From a virus: a stretch of DNA of 39,537 nucleotides. Under the pieces are notes generated by a model. That model was not told the origin of the DNA. It worked only from the letters and a program-made list of their open reading frames with translations, and searched no databases. The translations under genes and the position numbers were made by a program. Positions 1 through 8,726 of the stretch are shown here, piece after piece (within the stretch, counting starts at the first letter, position 1; the number at the start of each line of letters is the position of its first letter). The stretch lies in the IMG/VR virus record IMGVR_UViG_3300042691_019260, positions 1 through 39,537 of that record, one strand, 5' to 3'.

Positions 1-1
1 T

Positions 2-64
2 GAAGGATTTAGGCAGACCTCCAGAGTGATGTTTCGTGCGAAAATGGTACAAACTGTAGTTTGA
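2..64 (+). CDS. 3' end of an upstream gene (partial)
   Basis: A frame open from the left edge runs 20 codons to a TGA at 62-64 and ends in ...FRAKMVQTVV. Its position before a scaffold-capsid pair would suit the end of a portal or other head protein, but nothing in 20 residues proves identity. About 90 bases of AT-rich, gene-free sequence separate it from the next start. The frame could also be open by chance. Confidence 0.3.
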   Translation, partial: EGFRQTSRVMFRAKMVQTVV

Positions 65-156
65 ACTTGCTTACGCCTAAAAATAAAAGATTTTGCCAAC
101 AGTTCTGGGACTATAAAACCCTGCTATAACAATATAGGACTTTAGACCTTTCTCTA

Positions 157-1170
157 ATGAATACAGAAAATCAATCCGACCTTGGGACGGAATCAAATAA
201 CCCCACGACAAACGAAGGCACACCCTCAGCCTTTGACCAATCAAAACTTGCCGATATTATTGGCAAGACCTTCCTAGGAGGTGAGGAAGTAGCGGAGGAT
301 TCGGACTCCCAGAAACAGACCGAGACGGAGGGTCAAGCGACCTCCGAAGAAGATAGTGAAGTTCTTTCACAGGAAACCAATACAGAAAGCGAGCAAGAAC
401 AGTCAGAAGACTCCGAGGAAACCGAAGAAACCAAGTCTGAAGATGATGAACTTGAGCGTGGACTGCCAAAGGGTGTAAAGAAACGCATTGATAAACTCTC
501 TGCCAAACGGAGAGAAGCGGAAGCAGAAGTGGAAAGATTACGGACTGAAGTTGAGCGATTGTCGCAAGAGGCTGAAAAGCCAGCACAAACTCCTAAGTCC
601 GATAACCCGTACACCAACCTTAAGACTATTGACGAAGTCAGCCGTGAGGCTGAACAAGCCAAGCAAATCAGACGCTGGTGCGAAATGAACCCCGATGGTG
701 CAACTGTAACTGATAAAGATGGTAATGAGACGGATTACTCCGCTGAAGATATTCGCAGAATCAAGATTAAAGCCCTTGACGCTCTGGAAGAACATCTGCC
801 AGCCCGAGCCAGATACATCGAGCAATACGCTCAGATTGAACAAGTGGCTCACAAGGAGTACCCTTGGTGGAAAGACAAGAGTTCTAGCGAACGGCAGATT
901 GCCGATTCCTTCCTCAAGCACTTCCCCGAGATTACCAGATTCCCAGATTACAAGATGGTGCTAGGCGATTACATCAGAGGCGTGAAGACCAGAGAGTCTT
1001 CAAAGCGTTCTGGTACACCCGTCAAGACAGCACCTGCTCAGCCAAAGCGTACAGCAACCCCTGCCTATGTCCCTCCACAAGAGGCTAAGGTTCGTGATGC
1101 CCAAAAGCGTTTTGGTGCTACTGGTAACCGAGATGACCTTCAATCTATTATCGCTAACCGATTCCTGTAA
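157..1170 (+). CDS. scaffold-like head assembly protein
   Basis: This 337-residue protein has an extremely acidic, low-complexity N-terminal third (residues about 1-110, rich in E, D, S, T and Q). A charged coiled coil follows (about 110-145, with repeated EVERL heptads), then a more basic C-terminal half containing Pro/Lys-rich stretches. It lies directly before the major capsid gene, where tailed phages usually encode the scaffold that templates procapsid assembly and is then removed. No prohead-protease motif is visible, so the scaffold role rests on composition and position. The ATG at 157 is preceded by AT-rich sequence without a Shine-Dalgarno. A host-takeover or packaged acidic protein is a less likely alternative. 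Confidence 0.6.
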   Translation: MNTENQSDLGTESNNPTTNEGTPSAFDQSKLADIIGKTFLGGEEVAEDSDSQKQTETEGQATSEEDSEVLSQETNTESEQEQSEDSEETEETKSEDDELERGLPKGVKKRIDKLSAKRREAEAEVERLRTEVERLSQEAEKPAQTPKSDNPYTNLKTIDEVSREAEQAKQIRRWCEMNPDGATVTDKDGNETDYSAEDIRRIKIKALDALEEHLPARARYIEQYAQIEQVAHKEYPWWKDKSSSERQIADSFLKHFPEITRFPDYKMVLGDYIRGVKTRESSKRSGTPVKTAPAQPKRTATPAYVPPQEAKVRDAQKRFGATGNRDDLQSIIANRFL

Positions 1171-1190
1171 TCTAAAACCTATATAATACT

Positions 1191-2219
1191 ATGGCAAATC
1201 TCACAGAACCTTCCTTCTCATCTGGTAAGAGAGAAGAACTCGCTGACCTCATCTCGCTGGTCGATGCTAAGGATACTCCTTTCACATCGATGGCTAAGAA
1301 GGGCTCAAAACCTGGCAATACCCTTTTCAGATGGCAGGCTGACCGCCTTCCGACTCCCAAGACAACTGGTACAGTCGATGGCACGGATGTCACCACCTAC
1401 GAAAACTATGTCAAGGATGGAGCCCAAGTCTATCGTGCTGAACTCAGCAACTACATCCAAATCTTCCGCAGAGCCGTCCGTGTGTCGCCTCTGACACAGG
1501 ACATCTCCACAGTCGCTGGTGTCCGTGACGAACTCGCCAACAATGTCGCCAAGGGCATCCAAGCCCTCAAGCGTGATATGGAGTCCACTTTCTGCGGTAC
1601 GCAGGGAGCCCAACTGGACAACGGCACAGTTCCGTACATCACCCGTGGTCTCGACAAGTGGCTCGCTCCTTCGGGCTCTGTTGACACAGTCCTGCCTTAC
1701 GACACCCAGTTCGCTACCCCTGCCGCCAACCGCTCGTCTGTTGGCACAGCCAATCTGACTGAAGTGACTGTCCAGAATGTCCTCACAGGCATCTACACAC
1801 AGACTGGTCAGTATCGTGACTTCGACCTCCTTTGCGGCTCTGCCCTCAAGAGAGCGTTCACGAACCTCGCCTACACCTCAACCCAAGGCACAGGCACAGC
1901 CCCGATGACAGCCATCCGCACCCTCAACAGAGAGTCTGACTCCCAGTCCTACATCTCCTCTGTCGATGTGTTTGAAGGCGACTTCGGTAAACTCCGTCTG
2001 CACCCTTCGCACTTCCTCAGAGTGTCGGCTGGCGTTGGCTCAACCTTCGCTGGTTATGTCATCCCGTTCGACCAAGTTGAAGTTCGCTATGGCGGCAATG
2101 TCGCTGGTGTGACTGCTCTGCCCAACGCTGGTGGTGGTGAGGCTCGCCTCATCGAAGCCGTTGCTGGACTCTGCGTCTACAACCCGCTCGCCTTCGGGGT
2201 CTTCGACTTCGCCTCCTAA
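1191..2219 (+). CDS. major capsid protein, SU10/DUF5309 type
   Basis: This 342-residue protein should form the icosahedral shell. It resembles the DUF5309 (SU10 major capsid) family as I know it: an N-terminal segment with DLISLVDAKDTPFTSM, then the basic, aromatic KPGNTLFRWQADRL region, a central helical part around residues 100-135 (ELANNVAKGIQALKRDME), and a C-terminal beta region. The length fits that family. Codon use is strongly biased to C-ending codons compared with nearby genes, as expected for a highly expressed virion protein. It follows the scaffold-like gene by 20 bases. The ATG is preceded by an AT-rich TATATAATACT leader with no Shine-Dalgarno. The family call is from recognition, not from a search. 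Confidence 0.85.
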   Translation: MANLTEPSFSSGKREELADLISLVDAKDTPFTSMAKKGSKPGNTLFRWQADRLPTPKTTGTVDGTDVTTYENYVKDGAQVYRAELSNYIQIFRRAVRVSPLTQDISTVAGVRDELANNVAKGIQALKRDMESTFCGTQGAQLDNGTVPYITRGLDKWLAPSGSVDTVLPYDTQFATPAANRSSVGTANLTEVTVQNVLTGIYTQTGQYRDFDLLCGSALKRAFTNLAYTSTQGTGTAPMTAIRTLNRESDSQSYISSVDVFEGDFGKLRLHPSHFLRVSAGVGSTFAGYVIPFDQVEVRYGGNVAGVTALPNAGGGEARLIEAVAGLCVYNPLAFGVFDFAS

Positions 2220-2226
2220 TTAACGG

Positions 2227-2592
2227 ATGTCAGACTTTATACGGAGTCTGGCTGAGGTGGTTCCTCCGCATCTTCAAAAGAGGGTGACGGAGGAACTCGT
2301 CCGTGGCTGGAGACAGGAAGAGGTTAAGGCTAGGGCTGTTGCGAAACAGGCTGGGCATTTTGACCGCTTCAATGAAAACAAAGCCATAGAAGGTGTCGGA
2401 CAGAAAATCGCATCTATTCCTGTTCAAGCGTGGCATTACTGGGGTCAACGCCTTGGTTATGACTGCTGGGAGGACAAGACATTTATGCGTGAATTCTTAC
2501 GAGACAACCCAGAAACCGCTGTAAAGAACTACGCTAAAAAGGCTTGCGTTAACGGAGCCATATTCACCGCTGACGGATACATTACCAGATGA
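2227..2592 (+). CDS. hypothetical virion-region protein
   Basis: I do not recognise this 121-residue protein. It appears soluble and mostly helical, with a charged N-terminal half (EELVRGWRQEEVKARAVAKQ) and a Trp/Tyr-rich centre (QAWHYWGQRLGYDCW). It has no membrane segment or signal peptide. It starts eight bases after the capsid gene and its TGA overlaps the next ATG (ATGA), so the two are probably translationally coupled. Position between capsid and connector-like genes suggests a head-completion or minor virion role, but this is inference only. Confidence 0.6.
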   Translation: MSDFIRSLAEVVPPHLQKRVTEELVRGWRQEEVKARAVAKQAGHFDRFNENKAIEGVGQKIASIPVQAWHYWGQRLGYDCWEDKTFMREFLRDNPETAVKNYAKKACVNGAIFTADGYITR

Positions 2593-3356
2593 GAACTACA
2601 GATTTCAGCCAAGTGCTGTTTGATGCACTTCAATACTCTGGTAATGACCGCCACAACATCACGGACGAAACATTTTCCCAGTTCCGTGACTTCGCCAACG
2701 CTAGAATGCGTGAGGCTTGGGAATCCAACAACTGGTTTGAGGTCTGCCGTCTGGACGACTTCACCACAACACAAGACGCTAGCGGCACGAACTACTTCGT
2801 TCCTTCCGCTTCCGCATCTGAAATCTTAGGGGTCTGGAACAAGAACCCGCAGGATACCTCTACGGCTGTCCAAATCGATTATCAGATTTACAATACTGGT
2901 TCTGAAATCAGAATCATTCTGCCTAGCATCCTTGCTACAGGCACATATCAGTACAGGCTTAAATGCCCTGCTCTTACTGGCGACCCCTATATCGCTACAA
3001 TCCCGTACTATCAAGGTAGCCAAATCTACTTTGACTCTGGCTCTGGCACAGGCTCTAAGACCCCTGTCGCTGGCAGACCTCACTACGGCAATTTTTATAC
3101 CTGCCTAGCCACATCAACCACGGCTGGTCAGAATCCTAACACACACCCCACTCTCTGGGCAAAAATCGAAATACCCTACATCTTTGGCTCATTCCTCGCT
3201 TGGGGCTCTGCGGCTAACTGGTATGTCTCCGAAACAATGATTAACGAGGCTACAGTCATCGAAGGTAAGGCTACGCAGGTGCTTGAGCAAGAATACGACA
3301 AGTTCCTCCGTCAGCAGGGTCAATTCGGTAAAATCAATATGAGAAACACCTACTAA
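2589..3356 (+). CDS. head-tail connector / tail tubular A-like protein
   Basis: This 255-residue protein has a helical N-terminus (about residues 1-55, ITDETFSQFRDFANARMREAW). A beta-rich middle follows (about 60-190, with Gly/Ser/Thr-rich turns), and the C-terminus is helical again (about 205-245, EATVIEGKATQVLEQEYDKFLRQQ). A helical frame around a beta insertion, encoded between the capsid and the nozzle-like protein, fits adaptor or tail tubular A proteins of podoviruses, which join the portal to the tail tube. The ATG lies in an ATGA overlap with the preceding gene. No diagnostic motif confirms the family. Confidence 0.5.
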   Translation: MRTTDFSQVLFDALQYSGNDRHNITDETFSQFRDFANARMREAWESNNWFEVCRLDDFTTTQDASGTNYFVPSASASEILGVWNKNPQDTSTAVQIDYQIYNTGSEIRIILPSILATGTYQYRLKCPALTGDPYIATIPYYQGSQIYFDSGSGTGSKTPVAGRPHYGNFYTCLATSTTAGQNPNTHPTLWAKIEIPYIFGSFLAWGSAANWYVSETMINEATVIEGKATQVLEQEYDKFLRQQGQFGKINMRNTY

Positions 3357-3359
3357 TTT

Positions 3360-3659
3360 ATGTCAATAATCTCCGTATCATCCCCGTTCCTTAAGTCGTT
3401 TACGCACTCGACTACCAATGTCAATACATCTATTGTCACATTGCTGTCTGCGGCTCAAGCCCACGAAAAGCGTATCAGCATCATCATCCAGAACCAGTCC
3501 TCTACTGCTACTGTGACTGTTATCCTGTCTGCTACCGATACGACTGGCATCATTCTCCAGCCAGCGACTTTCTTCAATATTGATAACTATAACGGCACAG
3601 TCCGTGTTGTGGCTTCTGCGGCTACCACCCCTGTGCATCTCGCATATGCGGTTGTGTAA
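3360..3659 (+). CDS. small beta-sandwich virion protein
   Basis: This 99-residue protein is almost entirely beta-prone (IIIQNQSSTATVTVILSA... TVRVVASA... HLAYAVV), with many Thr, Ser, Val and Ile and no Cys. Short proteins of this pattern occur among phage structural genes as decoration, stopper or tail-attachment proteins. Nothing here decides between those roles. The start follows the previous stop by three bases in a TAATTTATG context without a ribosome binding site. Its stop is TAATG, overlapping the ATG of a possible 27-codon ORF. Confidence 0.55.
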   Translation: MSIISVSSPFLKSFTHSTTNVNTSIVTLLSAAQAHEKRISIIIQNQSSTATVTVILSATDTTGIILQPATFFNIDNYNGTVRVVASAATTPVHLAYAVV

Positions 3660-3742
3660 TGAGACGCTTCGACTTCTATTACAACATCTCTAACGAACCC
3701 GTATGTCTGTCTTCCTTAGCCCAAATTTACCTGCAAATGTAG
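3659..3742 (+). CDS. possible 27-residue peptide
   Basis: The ATG overlaps the preceding stop (TAATG). The frame reads MRRFDFYYNISNEPVC... for 27 codons and overlaps the fibre gene start at 3703 in another frame. The overlapping start mimics real couplings nearby, but length and overlap make chance likely. It may act only as a coupling leader for the fibre gene. Confidence 0.2.
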   Translation: MRRFDFYYNISNEPVCLSSLAQIYLQM

Positions 3743-4560
3743 TTGAGATTGGGAACGAGATTTCCCAAGCCAAAATCAACGAAATCAACGCTGGTACGCT
3801 GGCGACCCAAACTTGGGTCACTTCTGGTTTTGCTCCTAAAGCGAGCCCTACCTTTACAGGCACAGTCACGATTCCTGCTGGGGCTAGCATCAGCGGATAT
3901 CTAACTATTGCTCAAGCGAATAGCGTTTTTTTAACCATTGGAACTGCGGCTAGCACTTACCAGACAATTTCTGGAATGAGTAATTATGCTACGCAGTCAT
4001 ATGTGACTTCTCAAGGTTATATTGGTGATGCTCCCAGCGATGGTTCTGAGTATGTCCGTAAGAATGCGGCTTGGGCTGTGGCTACAGGTGGTGGTGGTGG
4101 CTCTGTGGCTTGGGGTTCTATAACTGGCACAGTCACAAGCCAAACAGACCTTACTACATATATCTCTGGTCTTGGATATCAGACAGCATCTGATGTTTCA
4201 ACTTACGCTACGGCTAATTTTTATCCGTTATCAACGAACCCAGCAGGATATTTAACATCAGTTCCACCTGTTGCAAAAACAGTCACAACATATACATCTG
4301 GAGGAAATCTTTCAACTAGCGATGTTGGAAACATTGCGTTTCTTGCTAGCGGTGGTATGGGGTTCAGTATGACTGTTCTTGATGATTCATCCGCTGGTTG
4401 GTCAAACGGAAACGAAATAACTATAGTTGTTGATACCCTTAGTTCTTATTCTGTTCAAGGAGGTATGGGTGTTACTATAAATGGAAGTTCTTTTGCAACT
4501 ATAACTTCATATGTTACAAATCTCGTAAAGGTATCCGCTAACACTTGGTATATTTCATAA
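3703..4560 (+). CDS. tail fibre-like protein
   Basis: This 285-residue protein carries signatures of trimeric tail fibres. These are the ASPTFTGTVTIP segment (about residues 48-59), repeated short motifs of the type YVTSQGYI / YLTIAQANSVFLTI / YATANFYPL (about 65-175), and a Gly-rich hinge (about 128-134). The C-terminal ~95 residues form a separate beta-rich domain, probably the tip or trimerisation domain. From about 4200 the DNA is clearly more AT-rich than the 5' part, suggesting exchange of the tip-coding segment. It lies among structural genes. A short side fibre or collar protein are alternatives. Confidence 0.7.
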   Translation: MSVFLSPNLPANVVEIGNEISQAKINEINAGTLATQTWVTSGFAPKASPTFTGTVTIPAGASISGYLTIAQANSVFLTIGTAASTYQTISGMSNYATQSYVTSQGYIGDAPSDGSEYVRKNAAWAVATGGGGGSVAWGSITGTVTSQTDLTTYISGLGYQTASDVSTYATANFYPLSTNPAGYLTSVPPVAKTVTTYTSGGNLSTSDVGNIAFLASGGMGFSMTVLDDSSAGWSNGNEITIVVDTLSSYSVQGGMGVTINGSSFATITSYVTNLVKVSANTWYIS

Positions 4561-4561
4561 T

Positions 4562-4699
4562 ATGTTTGAATTTCTTTTATATCTCATTTCTGGCTCTATC
4601 CTCTTTATTGCTGGCTTCTATGCTGGCGTGAAGAATGCCGAATCCAAGAAAGTTGTCTGGGGCAAGGAAGTCCTCCGCAAACTTAAATCTAAGGATTAA
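4562..4699 (+). CDS. 45-residue single-membrane-span protein
   Basis: The ORF starts at an ATG one base after the fibre stop and encodes 45 residues. A hydrophobic segment at about residues 3-22 (FLLYLISGSILFIAGFYAG) is followed by a basic tail ending KLKSKD. The TAA overlaps the next ATG (TAATGG), a typical coupled arrangement in this block. A small bitopic membrane protein with a positive cytoplasmic tail could be a lysis accessory or a tail-assembly factor. The right half of the window encodes another 45-residue protein of the same plan at 38259-38396. Function is unknown. Confidence 0.6.
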   Translation: MFEFLLYLISGSILFIAGFYAGVKNAESKKVVWGKEVLRKLKSKD

Positions 4700-6333
4700 T
4701 GGCTGACCAAGGAACATATCTTCGTGATGGCGACAAGGGATTCATTGGCTTAAATAGTCGTGATAATCCGTCCTCGTTGCCAGAGGGATATGTTTCTGAG
4801 TCAATCAACTATCGCTTAGATAGAGGCGTTGCTACCCCTAGACGGGGGCTTCAGCGTAAAACCATTGGTGGTATTGTTGGGCAAGATATCTACGGAACTT
4901 GCACCTATATTGACGCTAACGGGCAAGAAATCATAGTCCTAGTTACTACAGATAAACTGTGGTATTATAACCCACAGACTGAGATTCTGTCTCTGCCAAT
5001 CTCATTCCCTGTTGGAGAAACTATCACTACCAGCGATGGCTGTGATGTCATCCAAGCAATTGACAGGGTTTTTATCACTAGAGGGTACAGCAAGCGTCCT
5101 CTTATGTGGGATATGGCGACAACCATAATTGCGTTGCCGTCTCCGACTGGAACAGGACATGAATTTCCTAACTGCTCTCAGTTGCTCTACTATGGCAACA
5201 GATTGATTGCACAAGGAAAACATATTAGCACAGGCGTTGCGGCTAGAAACAGAGATACAGTCTGCGTCAGCAATTATCTTGAATACGCCCATTGGGACTT
5301 GCTTGATGCGTTTACCTTTAATAACGGAGGTAACGATGAGGTGGTTGCTATTGCTCCTTGGACGCTGAATGAGTTCACTGTCTTTATGCGTCACAGCGTG
5401 TTCTATGTGAACTTAGGCGTTGGTCGCTATGTGACTGGTGATGCCCTGTCTACTGACTGCTTTATCAAAACGCTGGTTACGGATGTCGGGTGCTTAGCCA
5501 AGCGTAGCGTAGTGCAAGCCAATGGAGGCATAATCTTCTTGTCTGATAACGGGGTGTACGCAATGAATCCAACGCAGGTCGGCTCTAACGAGGCGATGCG
5601 TTTGTTGACCTCAGCCCAGCCAATCTCAGCCCCTATTAACGATGTCATTAAGCGAATCAATAGAACTTACGCTTATCGTTCTGTGGCTGTTTATTGGGAT
5701 AATCGTTATTACCTCGCTGTCCCTCTTGATAACTCTGACAAGAACAATGCCGTTCTTATTTACAACTTCATCCTTAATGCTTGGGAGTCTGTTGACACTT
5801 ACCCTGCTGGGATAGATGTATTTAATTTTATTGTAGCCAAGAAAGACAACATCAGACGGCTCTTCATTGTTGACTCAAACGAGGGTGTATTCTTGACCGA
5901 AGAACTCGACTACGATGAATACGGCTCTCAGATAGGTAAGCCTAAACTGAACGACCCTGCATTTAAACTTGATACGGAAGGGGCAAGACTTGAGGCTTTG
6001 GCGTTTACTCCAATAACCATTGACTCGTCACTTAAGACAAGAAGATATACATTCGGCTCGTTTAACGACAAGCGATTCAGTTCAGCCGAAATAGATTTCG
6101 ATTTCCAGATTGGCTCAGAAATTGCAACCTATGTAGATGTCTCAAATGAGGATTCCTATGCCTTGATTGACGACTACACTTCACCTACCAACAATGACGA
6201 GACTAGAAGAACACCAATCAGAAAATTTGGCACTGGACTTCGTTTTCAGTTCGTAGGAAACTTCCGACCCTTCATTCGCTCTGTCTATGCTTATGCTAGC
6301 CAAAAGAGCAAAAACTTAATCTCAAAGAAATAA
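4699..6333 (+). CDS. tail nozzle / stabilisation-like beta-propeller protein
   Basis: This 544-residue soluble protein is built of repeated beta-strand units. Examples are YGTCTYIDANGQEIIVLVT, ATTIIALP, YYLAVPLDN and RRLFIVDSN, with recurring W and Y at strand ends. Its opening, with GLNSRDNPSSLPEGYVSES and then NYRLDRGVATPRRG, is a pattern I associate with large phage tail proteins of the P22 gp10 / T7 gp12 type, which form the tail nozzle and hold packaged DNA in. Size and position after the connector and fibre genes agree. Family assignment is from overall pattern, not from an alignment. The ATG overlaps the stop of the 45-residue gene. Confidence 0.55.
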   Translation: MADQGTYLRDGDKGFIGLNSRDNPSSLPEGYVSESINYRLDRGVATPRRGLQRKTIGGIVGQDIYGTCTYIDANGQEIIVLVTTDKLWYYNPQTEILSLPISFPVGETITTSDGCDVIQAIDRVFITRGYSKRPLMWDMATTIIALPSPTGTGHEFPNCSQLLYYGNRLIAQGKHISTGVAARNRDTVCVSNYLEYAHWDLLDAFTFNNGGNDEVVAIAPWTLNEFTVFMRHSVFYVNLGVGRYVTGDALSTDCFIKTLVTDVGCLAKRSVVQANGGIIFLSDNGVYAMNPTQVGSNEAMRLLTSAQPISAPINDVIKRINRTYAYRSVAVYWDNRYYLAVPLDNSDKNNAVLIYNFILNAWESVDTYPAGIDVFNFIVAKKDNIRRLFIVDSNEGVFLTEELDYDEYGSQIGKPKLNDPAFKLDTEGARLEALAFTPITIDSSLKTRRYTFGSFNDKRFSSAEIDFDFQIGSEIATYVDVSNEDSYALIDDYTSPTNNDETRRTPIRKFGTGLRFQFVGNFRPFIRSVYAYASQKSKNLISKK

Positions 6334-6334
6334 T

Positions 6335-7342
6335 ATGCCACAAATTAACTCTGGTAAAAGCCCTCCGTGGGTTTCTGGCGAAATCGTCACAGCCGCTGGT
6401 CTTAACGGAATGATTGATTCTGCTACACTTGACCCGTCAGCGATTACTGCTCAATCTAACCTTGCCACGCTTACCAATGACGAGTATACACTTGTTGTTG
6501 ATACGGCTGGTGCGTTAAAGAAAACGCAATTAAAAAACATTAACGAAGCAGGTGTAGTTACCAACAAAATACTTGGTTTAACTCTTGGAGCCCCACTTAC
6601 CATACAGCCACTAGGTAATGGTATTAATGAAAATAGTTTAATTCTTAATGGTGGTTCTAGCGGTGGTGTTGGTGTGACGGATGGAACGATTGAATTAAAT
6701 GCAGGAGATATTGTATTAAGAGCCCAATCTCCAACTGGTTTGCAAAACAGCAGAATAAGTTTTATTTCTACACAAGGTGTGTTGTTCAATACGCCTTCTA
6801 TTGAGTTTGGTGGTTATTCAAGATTCACAACAAATGATGCTGTTAGATTGCCACAAGGAACAACTTCTCAGCGTCCTGTTGTACCATCAAGCGGGGATTT
6901 AAGATTCAATACTACTACATCAAGATTAGAGTTTCATAATGGTAGCGGTTGGAATTCTATTGTTGAAGGAACCCTTGCAACAGGATTGTATGGGTTGTAC
7001 GAAATTTTTGTTCAAAACTTCCAATCAAGCACAAATATTACTAATGTAACTTCATCGTTTTCAAAGCCTAGCAATGAAATCTGGGAGTTTGAAGTAGACT
7101 ATTATCCTACATACGATTCTGGAGATTATACATATATCTTTAAGGCTGGTGGTTCAAGATGGTGGTATACCAGATTTAATGGAGTTGGAAAACCTGCTAT
7201 GCTTACTGCAAAATGGGTTGTTCAAGCAGGTACTTCTCTTACATCAGAAACAATAACTTTTGATTCTCAAATTGGTGGTGGTTCACCAAAAGAATTAAAC
7301 AGAGAGGTTAGAATCTATAAATATAAACCTGCTTCTGCTTGA
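6335..7342 (+). CDS. second tail fibre / receptor-binding candidate
   Basis: This 335-residue protein begins with PPWVSGEIVTAAGLNGMID, an N-terminal pattern common in phage fibre and spike proteins that attach to the tail. A beta-helix-like stretch follows (about residues 75-170, Gly/Asn/Ile-rich), then a segment with RLPQGTTSQRPVVPSSGDLRFNTTTSRLEFHNGSGW (about 173-208), which resembles the head-binding or chaperone-proximal linker of fibres. The last ~115 residues form an aromatic beta domain (YYPTYDSGDYTYIFKAGG) likely to contact the receptor. The 3' half of the gene is strikingly AT-rich. Coupling to its neighbours is tight: two bases upstream and an overlap downstream. Confidence 0.65.
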   Translation: MPQINSGKSPPWVSGEIVTAAGLNGMIDSATLDPSAITAQSNLATLTNDEYTLVVDTAGALKKTQLKNINEAGVVTNKILGLTLGAPLTIQPLGNGINENSLILNGGSSGGVGVTDGTIELNAGDIVLRAQSPTGLQNSRISFISTQGVLFNTPSIEFGGYSRFTTNDAVRLPQGTTSQRPVVPSSGDLRFNTTTSRLEFHNGSGWNSIVEGTLATGLYGLYEIFVQNFQSSTNITNVTSSFSKPSNEIWEFEVDYYPTYDSGDYTYIFKAGGSRWWYTRFNGVGKPAMLTAKWVVQAGTSLTSETITFDSQIGGGSPKELNREVRIYKYKPASA

Positions 7343-7767
7343 TGATATTTGACAAACAAATGGCTTTCATCCTTGCCCGCAGAGAAGCGGGTAAGCGTGT
7401 TTGCTTTGGGTTTGACGAAATCGAGTTAAGAACCTACCTCCGTTGGGCTTCCTATTTTGGATATCTCTTTGAGGTCTGGGAAAGCAACGAACTTACAGGA
7501 CTTGGCGTTGCCTATCCTGTAAAGAACAATACACCTACAGAGGATGACCTATGCAAGTTCTCTGAAGTAGTTGACTTTAAATTAGAAGGGATGCACCCTC
7601 TGTGCATTATGGACTGGATGGCTACAACGCCAGAAGCCCGTAGAACTCTTGTTACCGACTTCAAGAGAAGGTTCCCAAACTGGGAGAATCAGAAAAAAGT
7701 CGGGATGCAGAACGGCAAATTCCGTGAACTGCCAAATAAATACATCAACCTTTTAAATACTATATAA
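7339..7767 (+). CDS. hypothetical protein in a T7 gp13-like position
   Basis: I do not recognise this 142-residue soluble protein with confidence. It mixes helices and strands (ILARREAGKRVCFGFDEIELRTYLRWASYFGYLF... GVAYPVKN) and ends with the basic segment RRTLVTDFKRRFPNWENQKK. The C-terminal pattern RFPNW...NGK...LPNKYINLL recalls small proteins next to ejection proteins in T7-like genomes, some of which have a degenerate acetyltransferase fold. The GVAYPV strand would suit such a fold, but no acetyl-CoA loop (Q/RxxGxG/A) is visible. The start overlaps the previous stop (a TGATG arrangement). Confidence 0.4.
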   Translation: MMIFDKQMAFILARREAGKRVCFGFDEIELRTYLRWASYFGYLFEVWESNELTGLGVAYPVKNNTPTEDDLCKFSEVVDFKLEGMHPLCIMDWMATTPEARRTLVTDFKRRFPNWENQKKVGMQNGKFRELPNKYINLLNTI

Positions 7768-7769
7768 CA

Positions 7770-8723
7770 ATGGGAAAAGTTAAAGCACCAGCACCCCGCT
7801 CCTATATGGATGAAATGCAGTCTGCGTTAAACGCACAGGCTGGCATCCAAGGGAACTTAATCAATCTTGAGAGGCAGTACACCCCTCAATGGCAACAACT
7901 GCAACAGCAGAACCTTATGGGGGCTATGGGCAACATCAATGCCCTTTACGGACAGGCTATCCCTCAATCTGAACTCTTACAGAACCAAATGCTGGCTTCG
8001 CAGGGTCGAGTCTATGCTGGGCTTGGGGCTGAGGCTAGAAACGCCTACAATGCCACGCTAGACCCCACTACGGCTGGTCTGTACAATACTATGGCTTCAC
8101 AGGCGGCTACTGGGCTTGCTAGTGGGCGTAACCTTAGCGACCAAGAAACCCGTCTGGCTCAAGGCTCTGCTCGGGCGGCTATGGCGGCTAGGGGTATGCA
8201 AATGGGCAACCAAGCGATTGCGGCTGAAGTTCTGAACTCATATAACCTTGCCAACGCCAGAGAAGATAGAGCCAGACAGTTCGCTACCAATATGTATGGT
8301 CTTGGGACTCAGAACGCTACACAGGCTATGTCGATGTATGGTCAGCCTCTTATGAATCAACTTGGTGCTGTTTCTGCAAGCGGAATGATAGGTCAAGCGG
8401 GTACTTACAATGCTGGACTTGGTGCTAAACTCTTCCAGCCAGAATCTCAGTACAACGCTGGATTAATTACCGCCAATAGACAAGAACAGATGCAAGCGGC
8501 TATTGCTAACCAGCAAGCACAGACTGGTATGATTAGCGGAGTTCTGTCTGCGGCTGGAATGGCGGCTGGTGGATTCCTTTCAAATCCTGGGTTATTTGCT
8601 GGAGCAAAAACAGCCGCAACTGGAGGTTCTCTTGCAAGTGGATTAAGCACAGCACAATCAACCTATGGAGGTCTTCTTGGCTCAAGGTCTGGAACTCCTT
8701 ACTCTGGCTATAGCCCACGATAA
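7770..8723 (+). CDS. internal virion / DNA-ejection protein (small)
   Basis: This 317-residue protein is rich in Ala, Gln, Met, Gly and Asn. It has long helical repeats (QWQQLQQQNLMGAMG, NQMLASQGRVYAGLG, LAQGSARAAMAARGMQ) and a C-terminal hydrophobic Ala/Gly segment at about residues 250-285 that could insert in a membrane. This composition and its place before two larger helical proteins match the first of the ejected core proteins of podoviruses (T7 gp14 type), which form a channel for DNA entry. The start is two bases after the previous stop, in the AT-rich context CTATATAACAATG. Confidence 0.6.
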   Translation: MGKVKAPAPRSYMDEMQSALNAQAGIQGNLINLERQYTPQWQQLQQQNLMGAMGNINALYGQAIPQSELLQNQMLASQGRVYAGLGAEARNAYNATLDPTTAGLYNTMASQAATGLASGRNLSDQETRLAQGSARAAMAARGMQMGNQAIAAEVLNSYNLANAREDRARQFATNMYGLGTQNATQAMSMYGQPLMNQLGAVSASGMIGQAGTYNAGLGAKLFQPESQYNAGLITANRQEQMQAAIANQQAQTGMISGVLSAAGMAAGGFLSNPGLFAGAKTAATGGSLASGLSTAQSTYGGLLGSRSGTPYSGYSPR

Positions 8724-8726
8724 TTT

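Noticed and set aside
1182-1187. Perfect TATAAT just before the capsid gene as a promoter
   Set aside because: The -35 region at the right spacing reads CGATTC, and AT-rich leaders of this kind precede many starts here.
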